Origin: Clitoria ternatea
Lineage: Eukaryota; Streptophyta; Magnoliopsida; Fabales; Fabaceae
DNA: 64,000 nt
NCBI GenBank assembly: GCA_037962975.1
Contig: CM075671.1
Coordinates: 14,183,001 to 14,247,000 of the forward strand
Direction: 5' to 3'
Shown: one piece after another, positions 22,801 to 35,720 of the stretch
Layout of the letters: the number at the start of each line of letters is the position of its first letter
How positions within the stretch are numbered: position 1 is the first letter of the stretch
Notes under the pieces: generated by a model
What the model was told of the DNA's origin: nothing
Database searches by the model: none
What the model saw: only the letters and a program-made list of their open reading frames with translations
Position numbers and translations under genes: made by a program

Positions 22801-24780
22801 TTTTAATAATAGGTAAAAAAAACTTTAAATAAATGCTTGAGTGAATTTATCCTTGAGTCAACCAAACTCCATACTATTACAAAGAGGAAATCAACTAAAG
22901 TTTAATATCGGTTTAAGTATGACACTCAAGTATCAGCAGGTATTAAGTTAAATGTTTCATTCATTATTTTAGGTGGATCCTACAAGTTATAATTATAATT
23001 ATAATACAATTTCTTCTTAATGTGTGTACTTATAAAAAAGTATATTTGTACATTTCACTTGCTGGATACTGTACATGTACTCCTACTTCCCACATAATAA
23101 TAGTTATTCTTTTATTATTATAATCTCTACATAATAGTAAAATTGTTGGTTTAATCTCAATAGACAATTTTATATGACTCGAGAACATTTTCATTATTAT
23201 GATATTGGCTATTTTAATGGATTTTTTTTTTCTATCCACCATACTTGAATATAAACACAAAATCTTATTTAAATAAATTAAATATGTACTACTTTAACTC
23301 GTTGATAACTTATCATTTATTTGCAAGTGAGGAGGGAATCTATTTTAATTTATGTGACTATATAGTAAATATATTTATTTATCATTTTAATAATTATTTT
23401 TAATTGGTTTGAAGGTTTCACCCTGGTTGATCAAAATAATCGGATCATTAATAATAATAATAAATTTTAAGGCAATTAAGGAAAAGAATAAACGTATTGG
23501 GCTCCTAACCAAATCAATTCCAGGGGTATAAATTTATGTATAATTGTGAGATTTATCATTATATATGTACTAATTAAGTTTGAAATTTTAGAAACTTCTC
23601 ATATTAAGTGGTTCTTGTGTCACTATTTTGACAATATTATTCTGACTACCTTTCTGTGGTCACTATTAGCTGTCTTTTTCATTTTAGGAGAATTAATTGA
23701 ATAAATGTGTGGATAAAACTTTACAAAGTGGGTGATTATTTCTCTCTTGGGCTGCACTATATTATTATTATCCAACAACTAGTGACAGAGCACCATATGT
23801 TAAACTATGTGTTATAAATTATTCTCCAAGACCGTCAGCGAAATTATGGCCACAGGTTTATGTTGATATCATGCCATAATTAATCATTTTTAATATGCTT
23901 AGTGAGCTAATTTGCATTCTAATTTTTCTAAATTCCTTAGGTCCATTGCAACAATATAGGGTTGCTAATAAATAAAGAAAGCGTTCTCGCCAATTACACT
24001 TTTGTCCAGCTCTATCTATTAGGGAATGATTAGGGTTATTTAGTGATTGATTAAATTAATGGTTTCAATGACTATACCTTGTTTATTCTATGTAATCCAG
24101 TCGCTATACCTTTGATTCAAAGCAAAAAGAATAAGGATCAGTTTAGATCGACTGTCAGTGTTTTGTTTTTGGTTTTTTTAATGAATAAATACTTCTTTCT
24201 AAAAAAAGTTATTAATATAAAAAGGTTTTAACTTTTTTAATATATTTTTTAAGTAATTTAAATACTACATTTTATGTAAAGTAGTTTTTTTTTTTCAGTT
24301 TTAAATTTTGAAATTATTCTTTTTATATTCTAAAAAACTGAAAATTCATGCTTAATTTGGTTAGAAAGAAAAGTACAACAAAAGCATGATAAATTAAATG
24401 TTGTTTGATTAATCAGATATCATTTAGAGTCATTAAGATTCTAACTTTATTTGCAATTTTGAGTTCATGTTAAAAGAAATGTAGTTCCATTAGATTTTGA
24501 TAGAAAAAGTTTTGTTGTTTTGTCTTATTTGAATATTAATAATGTATATCAAATGGTCTTAACTTTCTCACTATTATACTAGTCTAGTGGGAATCTGATA
24601 TTATTTATCCTGATCTAGTGGAGAATTAGAAGTCTCTATATCTGATTTCTAATTATCACATTGACCTTACGCATTGAGGGGTGAATGAGGATTTCACCTA
24701 TAAAGACATTCTGACACTTAAGTCAATCCACAACAAATTTCAACCATATGTTAGAGTCTTTCACATACCTTAATGAGTTA
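22801..24780. other. AT-rich intergenic DNA
   Basis: No gene is recognised. There are many A/T runs and simple sequence, and no supported coding region on either strand. Confidence 0.4.
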
Positions 24781-25090
24781 TAAATGAGGAGTATATATAG
24801 AGGTAGGTGGTAGTTTAGTTCTATGTGGTGTTCCGTAAATTACAAGAGAAACTGATACCTGCACATACATGTCTAACATCCTTTGCAGGTCGATACCAAT
24901 GTGCTCTCAGCCGAACTCACTAGGGCATCAGCCTATAGGGATTCCGTCATTAGGAGGAGGTACCTGTCGAGGTTTTCTAATACTGTTATGTGTCTTATGT
25001 TTAAGCGTACTTGTTCGGCTTGGTAGTGATCCGGTATCAAGGATTGATACTGGTACACAGACCGAATCATATATCATACCAAACTAAAAG
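24780..25090 (+). repeat. Possible LTR fragment resembling the Tat LTR leader
   Basis: A TATA-like GTATATATAGAGG near 24791 is followed by ATCCTTTGCAGGTCGATACC near 24878. This layout recalls ATCTTTGCAGGTGACACC in the Tat LTRs, for example at 42669. No termini are visible. The open stretch at 24869-25087 is probably not a gene. Confidence 0.25.
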
Positions 25091-26635
25091 AGTTTTAAAT
25101 AATTAATTTTTTTTTCTCATTTTACATTGCCTAATTGATACCTTATTAAGATCATCACTAACTTGAAACAATATCGCATTGTAACATTCCAATAAAGTTT
25201 CAGCAGTCTCGACTTAGTTTTAACGTCCAACTTATCACAGAGACAAGTTTTAAGGGGGATAGGAACTTTCTTTTATTCATTGGTATAACAGGCAATAGAA
25301 AGGAGAAGATGTGTTATGACCAAGATTCAAACAATACACCTAATATTTTAGGTTCATATCAAACATCAAAACACCAACTCTATTGGAGTTTTAGAACGGG
25401 TGAAGAAAATAATAACAAGCTAAAAATTTAATCTTAACAAACTTATTAAGCATGAACAAATTTTTGCATGATCTTTCTTCTTTTTTTTTGGTTAAAATGC
25501 ATAGTCTTTCTTTGTTCCTGGTCAATTAGTCGCATAAGAGTTAAGTTGGGCTTTTAAATTTGGAGCCAGGCTAACAAGGCAATTTCTCTTACGGAAAGAC
25601 AATTTTTGTTCCTACAATAAGGGCTATTATTCCTCTTTCTCTTTATTGTCCAAGACCCAATATGACTTGAACCTCCCCTCTTACCAACAAAAACATTAAG
25701 CCTTTTTACCACATTCTTATATAAGTATGTCATCTTTGTCTTTTTTTTTTTCATTTCAGAAAAAAATTAAATGAGCTGGTCTCAAATGCTATCACTTCAA
25801 GGCAGGCCTCAAGACTTGATGATCATTTATAAAGGTATTTACACATCACTCATCAATAAAATTAAAAAAAAAATCTTTAATCAACTAAACTAATATATGT
25901 TGGTAATATTGTTATTTTTATCTTATAAACTAACCTTTAAAAAGAAAACAAAAAGTTAGATCATCGGACTCAGGGCAAGTCTTGAGGTGTTATAAGTGCT
26001 TGTAGAGATACTTACATATCACCTACCACCACCAACAAGATTCACATGTAAGTGAGATTCAAACTCATGATCTCATGACCGCAAATTAAATCCTTTAACC
26101 AATAAAACTAATCTTTATTTACATTTTATAAATTAACCTTTGACTATATATATATAATCTTCTTATAATGTCTAACTTAAATACATTGATATTTTTTAAA
26201 AGACAAAATTACACATAGTTGTCTTATTTTAAAGTTTGATATTACATACATATGCATAAATGTTATAAAAGAGAGATAGAAAAGAACAAGAAATTGGACA
26301 GGGTAACAAGAAAATAGGGGAAGTCGATATATTCAACATTTTCTTTATTTGTTGTCTTAACACATATTCGTTTCATCAAATATCCTTAAAGTTTAATAAG
26401 TTTCTTTGAGATTTTGTAAAATATAAAGCATTATAAATTTGTTATTTTGTTCCTAATTAGCTCTGTCAAAGCTTTCAATTAACTTTGTACCACTAGATAT
26501 ACTATTGACAGTGACGAATCTAAAATTTTTTGGTTGGGGAACAAGATAATGTTTTCTATTTTATAGAAGAAAATATTCTTAATAGCGGGGGAAAAGCTAA
26601 AATTAAATAACTTTAAATTATTCTTTTATAACATA
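25091..26635. other. AT-rich intergenic DNA
   Basis: No recognisable gene. Two stretches, about 25790-25910 and 25960-26130, share wording (TCAAGACTTGATGATCATTTATAAAGGTATTTACA versus the related GTCTTGAGGTG...TGCTTGTAGAGATACTTACA), suggesting two copies of an old dispersed repeat. No protein-coding signal is seen. Confidence 0.35.
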
Positions 26636-26872
26636 ATGAGCTCGTTTGTTTAAGTTTATTTTTAAGTATTTAAAAAAATAGATTCTTTATAAATATTTTT
26701 TAATAAGCATATCAGAGTTACTTCTTAAATAAGTAGAAATCTACTTATATTTTTACTTCTCCTTATTTAAAACTATAAACAAACACATAAAAATTTAAAA
26801 TAAGTACTTTTTAATTAAAAAACACTTATATCTTAAAATAAATTTAAATAATCGAGTCTAATATCTTAAACA
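26636..26872. mobile_element. MITE-like element with AT-rich terminal inverted repeats
   Basis: The left end GAGCTCGTTTGTTTAAGTTT and the right end, read in reverse complement as TTAGACTCGATTATTTAAAT, form imperfect inverted repeats of about 30 bp. The body matches the element at 6790-7035. No coding region. It is likely mobilised in trans by a DNA transposon. Confidence 0.6.
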
Positions 26873-26887
26873 AAACTAAATTTAAAT

Positions 26888-27085
26888 GGGGGCATTGTTA
26901 TCAAAACCGAACCGGTTCGGCCGGTCCGACCGGTTGAACCTTGAACCGCTTAAGTGACCGGTCCGAATCAATTCTTTAATACTACTGGTTCAACCACAGT
27001 TGAACCTCAGTTTTAATACGGTTTTCATGAACCGATGTCTTCATCGATTCAATGACCGGTCCGGTTATAAAAACATTGAGTATGG
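26888..27085. mobile_element. Small non-autonomous repeat rich in ACCGGTCCGGTT motifs
   Basis: The left part (CATTGTTATCAAAACCGAAC then CGG-rich sequence) and the right part (ACCGGTCCGGTTATAAAAAC then ATTG) are imperfect inverted repeats of each other. The GC-rich arms stand out sharply from the AT-rich surroundings. The length and inverted ends fit a MITE. The superfamily and target duplication are not clear. Confidence 0.5.
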
Positions 27086-29310
27086 GAATAATCCTTCATT
27101 CCGTTGAACATGGGTCCGTCCATGACTATTGACATTGGCTCCTTGCATTAGCAAATGGTAAAAGTATTTTTTGTTTTTAAGGATGATATGAGTAATTACA
27201 CTATCAACAGGACATAGATTTTCATAATTACAATGAGAGACGATCAAAGAAGATGCATTTTTTAAAAATTAATATATGTATTAATAAATAGAAATACTAT
27301 TTTGAGAATGTGAAAGGATAACCAAATAAGGTTTAATACTAAAATAGTCTTTATTCTTTTTTGTTTACACTCTCATCTCCAATTAACTAAATGGTCAACA
27401 TTTCCACTTTCCGTTATTTTTCCACTTCTATTGGGAGTATGCTTAAAAGTGTTTGTGTTTTGAGATGTATGATTTGTCATAAGAGTTTCATTAACCCAAT
27501 GTTTCTTAAAATCTTTTTGTCGTTAATATCATAACCTCTTATCTTACTCCTTATATGACAATAACCGTGACAGCACAGCAGCATATTTTATATTATCAAT
27601 AGTTTTTATTTATATTACTATGCTTAACTGTTATTATCAACTTTGATCCAGTTTAATAACATGATGTATTATATTATATAGAAATAATTGGGATTACTGT
27701 AGCTGATTAGTACTGTAATCTAAAGGATTTGGATGATTATTAAAGATTGTTTATCGGTTTTGACCGCAATGAAACAGACCCAAAGGAATAATAGTATAAA
27801 GAAGGCATGAAACCAGTAGTTATTAATTCGGATTAATTTTTTCTATTTCTTATTTAATTATGATTTAATTTTTGATATAATTATCTTCAATTTAATAACC
27901 GATTTAATTTCAAAGAGATTATGTTCCACTAATAAAATTCTCTTCACGCTATCCGTCGTTTGTATTTTGTCCAAGATTCGGCCTCCACTTTCAAATATTA
28001 TTAACTTCAAAATCAATCCATATTTGAATTTTCTTCCAGATCATATATTTTTTTCTATAATGAATTTAATGCTTGAAATGACAGATTATTTGATTTGGTT
28101 GGTTTTTCTTTGTAAGAAACACACCTAACAATGAAATGGTTGTTCAAAATAAAGTGCAAGTAGAAATAAATCATTATCTAAACCCACCAAAAGTTAACAA
28201 AGAAGAGACTGATCAGTGTTTTTTTTATAAAATAAATAAATAATAGTTTGTGTTGGATGACACAATTTTAATTGGATAATTATTTTAAAAATATGGCATA
28301 AGAATAAACGTACCTCCTAAACTGATATGTTTCAAAAAAAATTGATCATGTTTCCCTCTAAATTAAACCAAAGTTTTTAGAAACTAACTTAATTGAAACT
28401 TATATGATAAGTTATTTTTGAATAAAACATATACTATAATTTTAATTATAAAACTTGTCGGAATAAATTAAAAATAATAAATTATTTCAATAAATTATAT
28501 ATATATATATAATTTTATTAAAATAAGTAAAAAATAATTATAAAAATTATAAGTTATTTGCGTAAGTTATTACCTTATATCAAACACACAAAAAAGAGTC
28601 AAGAAGAATTAATTCATTTGGTTGATATGGTGCGTGAGTTATCATGAATCTTCTAATACAAGTTAAATTCGTAATGAAAAATAAAAGAAGAAAAAAGTTA
28701 ATTATGAAGGTATGTATTTCGTTGAAACAAAATTATGATTTTTATAATTTTATTATCATGAAATAAAATTTCTTTTTACATAAATTAAAATAAAGAGATA
28801 TCATCATCTCCTCACTTCCCAAATTGTTTAATATGTTACTCGTTACAATGATCCAGTAAAAGACTCTATCTACAAGAAACATCATCCCATGCGATTTTAT
28901 AGATATATAAACCCTATAGATTTTTATTAAGTAAGGTTGTTACCTGCTTACGTTTATAGAGTAAACAAATACTTAACATATACCATGATGTTTCCATAAA
29001 GCTCTGTGAAGAAAACGAAACAATTTATATATCTATTAATGTATCTATTATTGAAGTTAGTTTTGATGCTATCAATGATAACTGCAACTAATAAAAGAGT
29101 TGTTTTTGTTAGTATGAATACCATAAAAATTGTGAAATGATATGAGAGGTAGATAGTTGAATGATTAAAAATGAATACATTATTCAATGTTTTTAAAATA
29201 AGAGAAATCATAAAGAAAAATTATGCTATTATACTTTTAAGAGTGGCACGTCATTACTTTAATGTTATAGAAATATGTGTATATTAACCTAATAGTATAA
29301 AATTTATGAA
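27086..29310. other. AT-rich intergenic DNA
   Basis: No gene is recognised. A (TA)n microsatellite lies near 28497-28513. The other open stretches are short and unstructured. Confidence 0.4.
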
Positions 29311-29319
29311 TCCTTGATA

Positions 29320-30125
29320 GTCTATCAAGATGCTTTAATAGTCATATTCCTTCTCAAGCATGTAGATATATATTACTGATCTAGTTTTCATATCGGTATA
29401 TGGGTAAGATGATAATCTATACCCATAAAACACCATAGACAATCAACGTCTTGTTTGAAGATCAATGATCTAATTTTGGTACGTGTCATTCTCTCAATAT
29501 CGGTAGAGTAGAGTTGACTTTTATAGCTTCATGTTGGAAAGTAAACTGCAAAATGATAGAGAGGTAGGTGCAGCCGTAGGGGGCGCTCGCGTCGCGTGTT
29601 AGCTTTTCTGCTCTGACCGAGTCGTACATATTGATACTAAGTATGGAATGTTCCCCAGGGCAAAACAACCCTTCCATTACTCTATGATGAAAATACTTAT
29701 GAATCAATAAGGAAAATGTTGAACATTCTTGGCTAAAACTTACGCTTGAACATTGTTATTCTCTTAGAATATCTCACTGACTTGAGCGTCTGAGTGTCTT
29801 TGTAGGTGATACCCACCTTTGCCCTACAACGCATAGGATTGGTGAAATTTCTCAAGGAACACTTCAAGACTTATATCTCCCCACTGGAATAAAAGGTATA
29901 ATACCGGATCCTCACTTGACCGGCATAATATAACAACATTTTAGTACAAGTTCAGGACTGGTCCCCGCACCAGATTCTCTACCCCAGTCCACACTAATTC
30001 ATTGGCACGTCGTGGAACTCTGTAAATTGATTCTCACTATTGCATTCACAAAAAAGTTCTGATGGAGGATAACGCAAGGATCCCCGAGGGACATGTGGAG
30101 GACTTGACATACTTGGAGCCATAAA
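29320..30125 (+). mobile_element. 5' fragment of a second Tat-type family: LTR end, primer-binding site, gag start
   Basis: GACTTGAGCGTCTGAGTGTC near 29772 and TTTGTAGGTGATACCCACC near 29798 match the U5 part of the Tat LTRs in order and wording. A primer-site-like TTGGCACGTCGTGGAAC follows near 30003. An ATG at 30062 reads MEDNARIPEGHVEDLTYLEP, comparable with MKGNGRNQPDGHVEDITAQE at 31194, and then stops. The 5' boundary is uncertain. It is a truncated copy of a related but distinct family. Confidence 0.5.
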
Positions 30126-30392
30126 TTAATCATCTTGGTGATAGTATATGAATAAAAAAATGACATAAATTAATCATTTTGGTGATAGAGTAGTTAGTGC
30201 ATGGAAAACACTCTATAATTAATACTACAGTTGGTGACGTATATTTAGGACTAAGAAATTCTTCTAGAATATGACTTATAAATAAAATTGGAGAGTGTAA
30301 GAAACAGTAATTATTTTCAACATATTAAAAATAATGGTTGGAATAGTTATTTATATTAATGTTATCAAATATTTGATGTAATATCCTAAAAT
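30126..30392. other. Short AT-rich spacer
   Basis: It contains no gene. The two halves 30120-30190 repeat ATAAATTAATCATNTTGGTGATAG. It precedes the target duplication ACTCA of the short Tat element. Confidence 0.35.
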
Positions 30393-30397
30393 ACTCA

Positions 30398-31126
30398 TGA
30401 TCCGGTCTCAATACCGGTATCCGATCTTCAAGACATATTTCAACGTCTTTGTCAAGACATCAACGTGTAACCGGTGTCATTGGTATACATCCGGACTGTA
30501 ATTCCGTATCAGGCGTTCTCCCTATACCGGTTGTTCAGGATAACACCATGACACCGGACAACACACACGTCACTGCGCTAAAGACAAGGATTATTGCTAC
30601 AGGGATCGATCAATAATTCCCTGCACTACGAGCCAAATTCTGCTCACGGGGATGGTCAACTTGTTCCCTAATCCTAGTCTATATTCTCCATGCTCAATAT
30701 AAAATTGCCACTTGACCCAATCATGCTGGTAAGTGCGTAATAAAATAATGCTAATGGGAGTTAGTGGTTCCCCACTAACGAGTCCTTGTAAAACGAGCCA
30801 ATCAGGTATATGAACTCATTTCATTAATGAAGTGAGGGATCTTCAACTGTTCTCATGAACAATTACTCCCTAAAATACATTCCTTACTTGGAATATCATC
30901 ACTGACTTGAGCGTCGGAGAATCTTTGCAGGTGACACCACCATTTGCCCACTTTAACACGTTAGGTCGGTGTGAAGGACCTCCAGGACGCCCAGTCCGCT
31001 CTCTTCGCTCAAGGACAACGGATACTAATACCGGATACACATATATCCAATCTCCTATACGGTATTTACATACTGTTTGTGACTGACTTGAGTCCAGATC
31101 TCTAGACCCCGGTTCAGGACAGATCA
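30398..31126 (+). repeat. 5' LTR of the short Tat element
   Basis: It runs TGATCCGG...CAGATCA, 729 bp, nearly identical to 36572-37299. It carries TATAAAAT near 30699 as the likely core promoter. Confidence 0.95.
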
Positions 31127-31127
31127 T

Positions 31128-31145
31128 TGGCACGCCCAGTGGGAC
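31128..31145 (+). other. Primer-binding site of the short Tat element
   Basis: TGGCACGCCCAGTGGGAC starts two bases after the LTR and begins with the TGG that pairs with tRNA CCA. It differs by one base from the same site in element Z (42876-42893). The tRNA is not initiator Met; I could not assign it. Confidence 0.75.
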
Positions 31146-31193
31146 ACGTTAAAGTTATTCCCACCTCTCGTTTAAGAAGTTTGGTCTCTTATT

Positions 31194-32216
31194 ATGAAAG
31201 GCAATGGGAGAAACCAACCAGATGGGCACGTGGAAGACATCACTGCCCAGGAACAACCAGTGAACAGGCACTTAGCTCTCGAGTCGCCTGTGGAAAGTTC
31301 AAGAAGAATGGTGCAGGTTTCAGCACCAAATCTAAAGGATGAGATGATAAGAAAGCTGAGGGAGGAACTGATGGAATTGAAACGTGAAAGAAAGAGCGTG
31401 GAGGAGAGAGCCATGTCTCTGATCAAGGGGACACATCACATAACCGAGGGAGAAAAATCCTCTACCCCCCAGTATTCAAATATCCCCACATTTGAAGGGA
31501 AGGAACAGATCCACGACTCTGATAAGAGAGTTGTTAAAGGGAAGAGGAGGCTGAAGACAGCCTCTCCAGTAACTTATAAGCTCACAGTCCCTTTTTCAAG
31601 GAGACTTATGAGTGTACGCATCCCTAAGCACCTACAGACTACTCAATCTCTCTCTATAGAAAAATACAGTGGTGAAACTGATCCTACTAAGCATCTTGAT
31701 GCTTATACACTCGAAGCCATGTACCTGGGGGCAGATGAAGATGTCATGTACAGGATGTTCCCTCGGACTCTTGTTGATGATGCCCTTAGCTGGTTCAGGA
31801 AGCTACCATCAGGTTCCATTAACTCATGGGAAGAAATGGCAACAACGTTTGTGGACCACTTTGTCATTTCCAGTGATATTCCCAGAACATCTCATACCTT
31901 GGCTCAGATTAGGCAGGGGGAGCATGAAACTCTCAAGGACTTCTTGAAGAGGTTTCACAAGGAAGCAGCTGCTGTTCCAAACTTGGCAGATGCACTTCAA
32001 TTGCACATAGCAATAGAAGCTTTGCAACCAAGCTCTGCTTTTGCCATGTCATTGGCAAAGAATCCTCCAATGAATTTCGAAGAATTTAGGAGGAAAGCAT
32101 CCAAGTATGTGAGCATTGAAATACACTTGGAAGCAACAGTGGCAAGAGAGAAATCCCCAACGTTACAACGGAGTGATAAGAGCAGATCCAGATCGGGTTT
32201 TACCAAGAAAGTCTAA
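31194..32216 (+). CDS. gag: Truncated Gag of the non-autonomous Tat element
   Basis: The ORF is 340 codons and intact. Gag is the structural protein that packages element RNA into cytoplasmic particles. Residues from about 80 to the end align with residues about 85-330 of the Z polyprotein at roughly 70% identity by eye, including PFSRRLM, IPKHLQTTQ, KYSGETDPTKHLDAY, FPRTL--DALSWF and KFHK-like stretches of the retrotransposon gag domain. It ends before the zinc knuckle of Z (C405-C418), so RNA binding may rely on basic residues near the C-terminus (KSRSRSGFTKK). The start is chosen as the ATG giving MKGNGRNQPDGHVED, 48 bp after the primer site. No frameshift is present, which suggests that it has been kept under selection. 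Confidence 0.85.
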   Translation: MKGNGRNQPDGHVEDITAQEQPVNRHLALESPVESSRRMVQVSAPNLKDEMIRKLREELMELKRERKSVEERAMSLIKGTHHITEGEKSSTPQYSNIPTFEGKEQIHDSDKRVVKGKRRLKTASPVTYKLTVPFSRRLMSVRIPKHLQTTQSLSIEKYSGETDPTKHLDAYTLEAMYLGADEDVMYRMFPRTLVDDALSWFRKLPSGSINSWEEMATTFVDHFVISSDIPRTSHTLAQIRQGEHETLKDFLKRFHKEAAAVPNLADALQLHIAIEALQPSSAFAMSLAKNPPMNFEEFRRKASKYVSIEIHLEATVAREKSPTLQRSDKSRSRSGFTKKV

Positions 32217-32419
32217 TGAGTCATAACCCCGACTCATCTCTCTTTCTCTCTTTTGTAATTCATAATTAATGAAATACTCTAAATGATTCACCCATTGTCT
32301 TTATGATTTTATTCGATGCACAACACTGTTGTGACAAGATACTTTCAGGACGGATGATCCTAACAATGTATCCGTTGTTAGCGATGAACCTCTTCGAAGG
32401 TACAACTGGGTGAATCACC
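32217..32419 (+). other. Spacer between gag and the tandem repeats of the short element
   Basis: This is a T-rich stretch after the gag stop with AATTAATGAAATACTC, comparable in place with 48412-48600 after pol in Z. A single hairpin-repeat start (TTTCAGGACGGATGATCC) lies near 32342. Confidence 0.5.
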
Positions 32420-33022
32420 CCATTCGAAGGCCCAGATTATAGGATTAAACCGAACTTTGGGTACGGTTAGTAAGTTTGGCTGAACACCGATGAAGGCTCG
32501 GATTGTAGGATTGAACCGAACTCCGAGTACGACTAGTAGGTTTGGCCGAACGTCGGTGAAGACCTGGGTTGTAGGATTAAACCGAACCTCAGGAAATAGG
32601 TTGTAGGATTGCACCGAACCCCATTCGAAGGCCCAGATTGTAGGATTAAACCGAACTCTGGGTACGGTTAGTAAGTTTGGCTGAACACCGGTGAAGGCTC
32701 GGATTGTAGGATTGAACCGAACTCCGAGTACGACTAGTAGGTTTAGCCGAACGTCGGTGAAGACTTGGGTTGTAGGATTAAACCGAACCTCAGGAAATGG
32801 GTTGTAGGATTGCACCGAACCCCATTCGAAGGCCCAGATTGTAGGATTAAACCGAACTTTGGGTACGGTTAGTAAGTTTGGCTGAACACCGGTGAAGGCT
32901 CGGATTGTAGGATTGAACCGAACTCCGAGTACGACTAGTAGGTTTGGCCGAATGTCGGTGAAGACCTGAGTTGTAGGATTAAACCGAACCTCAGGAAATG
33001 GGTAGTAGGATTGCACCGAACC
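32420..33022 (+). repeat. Tandem repeat, 201-bp unit x 3
   Basis: Units start at 32420, 32621 and 32822 with CCATTCGAAGGCCCAGATT. Each unit contains several copies of an inner motif TGTAGGATTAAACCGAACT. Because 201 is a multiple of three, a 212-codon reading frame stays open on the minus strand, giving a periodic peptide. I regard that as a by-product. Related single units occur at 48735-49180 in element Z. Confidence 0.9.
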
Positions 33023-33090
33023 CTATTTGAAGGCTGGTGAATGAGTGAAATCCAACACCAGTTGAAGAAGAACGATTGAGACTAATTCCC

Positions 33091-33765
33091 CCAGGACGGA
33101 TGCTCTCAATCACATATTCTGTGAGTTGACGAGGTAACTCCTGGCGCGGACAATTCCCATCATCATCCTTATGATGGAAGTCTTCAAAGACTCAATCCGT
33201 ACTCTTACGATTGAGATACATTTCCCCAGGACGGATGCTCTCAATCACATATTCTGTGAGTTGACGAGGTAACTCCTGGCGCGGACAATTCCCATCATCA
33301 TCCTTATGATGGAAGTCTTTGAAGACTCAATCCGTACTCTTACGATTGAGATACATTTCCCCAGGACGGATGCTCTCAATCACATATTCTGTGAGTTAAC
33401 GAGGTAACTCCTGGCGCGGACAATTCCCATCATCATCCTTATGATGGAAGTCTTTGAAGACTCAATCCGTACTCTTACGATTGAGATACATTTCCCCAGG
33501 ACGGATGCTCTCAATCACATATTCTGTGAGTTGATGAGGTAACTCCTGGCGCGGACAATTCCTATCATCATCCTTATGATGGAAGTCTTTGAAGACTCAA
33601 TCCGTACTCTTATGATTGAGATACATTTCCCCAGGACGGATGCTCTCAATCACATATTCTGTGAGTTGACGAGGTAACTCCTGGCGCGGACAATTCCCAT
33701 CATCATCCTTATGATGGAAGTCTTTGAAGACTCAATCCGTACTCTTACGATTGAGATACACTTCC
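33091..33765 (+). repeat. Tandem repeat, 135-bp unit x 5
   Basis: Units start at 33091, 33226, 33361, 33496 and 33631 with CCAGGACGGATGCTCTCAAT and differ at only a few bases. Each unit is a chain of four inverted repeats: CCAGGA...TCCTGG enclosing TCAATCAC...GTGAGTTGA, then CCATCAT...ATGATGG, then GTCTT..AAGAC, then CTCAATC...GATTGAG. Element Z has two units of the same repeat at 49221-49490. Confidence 0.9.
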
Positions 33766-34979
33766 CCAATCCGACCTCAATATTGATCACGCTGAATGGA
33801 TTATTGAATGCCTTACTCTTCATAAAACATTGAAGGCTTAGGCGCAGTAAGCTGGTTCTTCTTCAAGACCACGCTGAACCCCAAGTAACGGGCGAAGTAG
33901 GTTCAGGATTAGCCCTGATCTGAACCCCGCGTTGAAGGCTCAGATTGTAGGATTAAACCGAACTCTGAGTACGACTAGTAGGATTGACCGAACGTCGGTG
34001 AAGAATCGTCATTGGGTAAAACCAAAGACCGATTGAAGAACGGTTAGTAGGATTAAACCGAACGCCAAATATAACATGGATTGTAGGATCAAACCGAACT
34101 CCAAACACAACAAGTAAGTTATACTTAACTCCAAATTAATACTCTCTTTTGAAGTTCTTTATTTGGAAGTTTTATAGCTTTAAATTCTGAGTCATCAATT
34201 CTTCAATTGAAGCTCGACTCATAAACTCCGACACAAAAATAATTCATTCGGGTACGCCACAATCTTAGGCACATTCACCCGAAACCTTTCAGTCAGAAAT
34301 ATTTACATTCGAAATTATCAAATAGAGGAATTTCTATCCGAAGTCCTCACTCTTAAGAACTCTCACGTGAAAGTATCACTCAGAGTTCGTTCAGAGTACT
34401 AATCACCCAATAATACTGGGGGACAGCATCAACAGTTTAACGAATATCTTGAGGAATGAACTCTTGACGAAACGTTCTCACAGTCATTCCCCCTCAAGAT
34501 TTACATTACAAGCCGTTCTCATGACAATAACATGTTCACTTACAACGGCGATCCCTATTATGATATTTACAACCAAAAGTCCTGATCTTTAAGAAGCAAC
34601 ATACGCTTTTCACCGGACTTTTATATCAAACTATCTATACTTGACAAAAGATACTCTATCTTTTCTGTCAAATCAAGTCTTTGGCTATCAAAATGCCTAT
34701 GCATGAAAACGATAGTTATGCATCTCTATCCGTTCTTCATCTTGCATGTAAAAATCCGGAATGAAAGTTCTACGTCCGTACTCGATCTTCACTACTTAAG
34801 TCCGGAACGATTCAATACACATGCAATCCCTCTATTAAAGCTATTTTCTACTAAATGTACTACGATCGATATAGCCCATATGAGCAAATCTACTAATTCC
34901 TCACATCAGCTAGGGGGCTAGTAGAGTACTACTCATATCTGATTTCGGATACGAAAATTGAATATTCAATCCATACGAT
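33766..34979 (+). other. 3' non-coding spacer of the short element, homologous to 49491-50390 of Z
   Basis: The stretch to about 34855 matches the spacer upstream of the 3' end of antisense gene A in Z, including AACTGGGGGACAGCATCAA. It then switches abruptly, near 34855, to sequence matching 53610-53700 of Z, including the internal polypurine-like AGCTAGGGGGCTAGTAGAG. The join therefore marks the loss of antisense gene A. Confidence 0.75.
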
Positions 34980-35720
34980 TGGAAAAATGTCTCCAGGACG
35001 GATGATCTCAATCACCTATTCTGTGATTCGATGATGTAACTCCTGGTACGAACAATTCCAATCATCACTCCAGGACGGATGATCTCAATCACCTATTCTG
35101 TGATTCGATGATGTAACTCCTGGTATGAACAATTCCCATCATTATTCTTATGATGGAAGCTTTTGAAAATTGAGAAGCATTCATTCAATCCGTACTCCTA
35201 CGATTGAAAAGCGTCTCCAGGACGGATTATCTAAATCACTTAATCTGTGATCTGACGATGTAACTCTTGGCTGTGTACTTTTCCAGAACGGATATCCTCA
35301 GTCACCCATTATGTGATATGACGATGTAACTCCTGACGTTGTGTACTTGCCCAGGACGGATGATCTCAATCACCCATTTTGTGATCTGACGATGTAACTC
35401 CTGGCGCCATACACACCCCAAGGACGGATGATCTCAATCACCTACTATGTGACCTGACGATGTAATTCCTGGTGTCGTACACATCCCCAAGACGGATGAT
35501 CTCAATCACCTATGAAGTGATTCGACGATAAAACTCCTGGTACGAACAATTCCCATAATCATTCCTATGATGGAAATCTCTGAAAGTCAATCCGCACTTT
35601 CATTCTCAAGTGGTATTCTCCCAGGACGGATATTCTTTACCACCTATTCTGTGGTACAATGACGTAACTCCTGGTATAGACAAACTCCCATCATCATCCT
35701 TATGATGGAAGGCTCAAACA
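34980..35720 (+). repeat. Degenerate hairpin repeats, one higher-order unit's worth
   Basis: Eight to nine subunits of about 60-75 bp begin with CCAGGACGGATGATCTCAAT or variants and end with GTAACTCCTGG. Each encloses a short stem (for example AATCAC...GTGATT). It corresponds to a single 656-bp unit of the amplified array in Z (53715-58302). One subunit (35638-35656) carries the paired changes TACCAC...GTGGTA. Confidence 0.8.

Noticed and set aside
33091..33765. Regularly spaced repeats resembling a CRISPR array
   Set aside because: The whole 135-bp unit is repeated with no unique spacers, and the DNA is clearly plant retrotransposon sequence.
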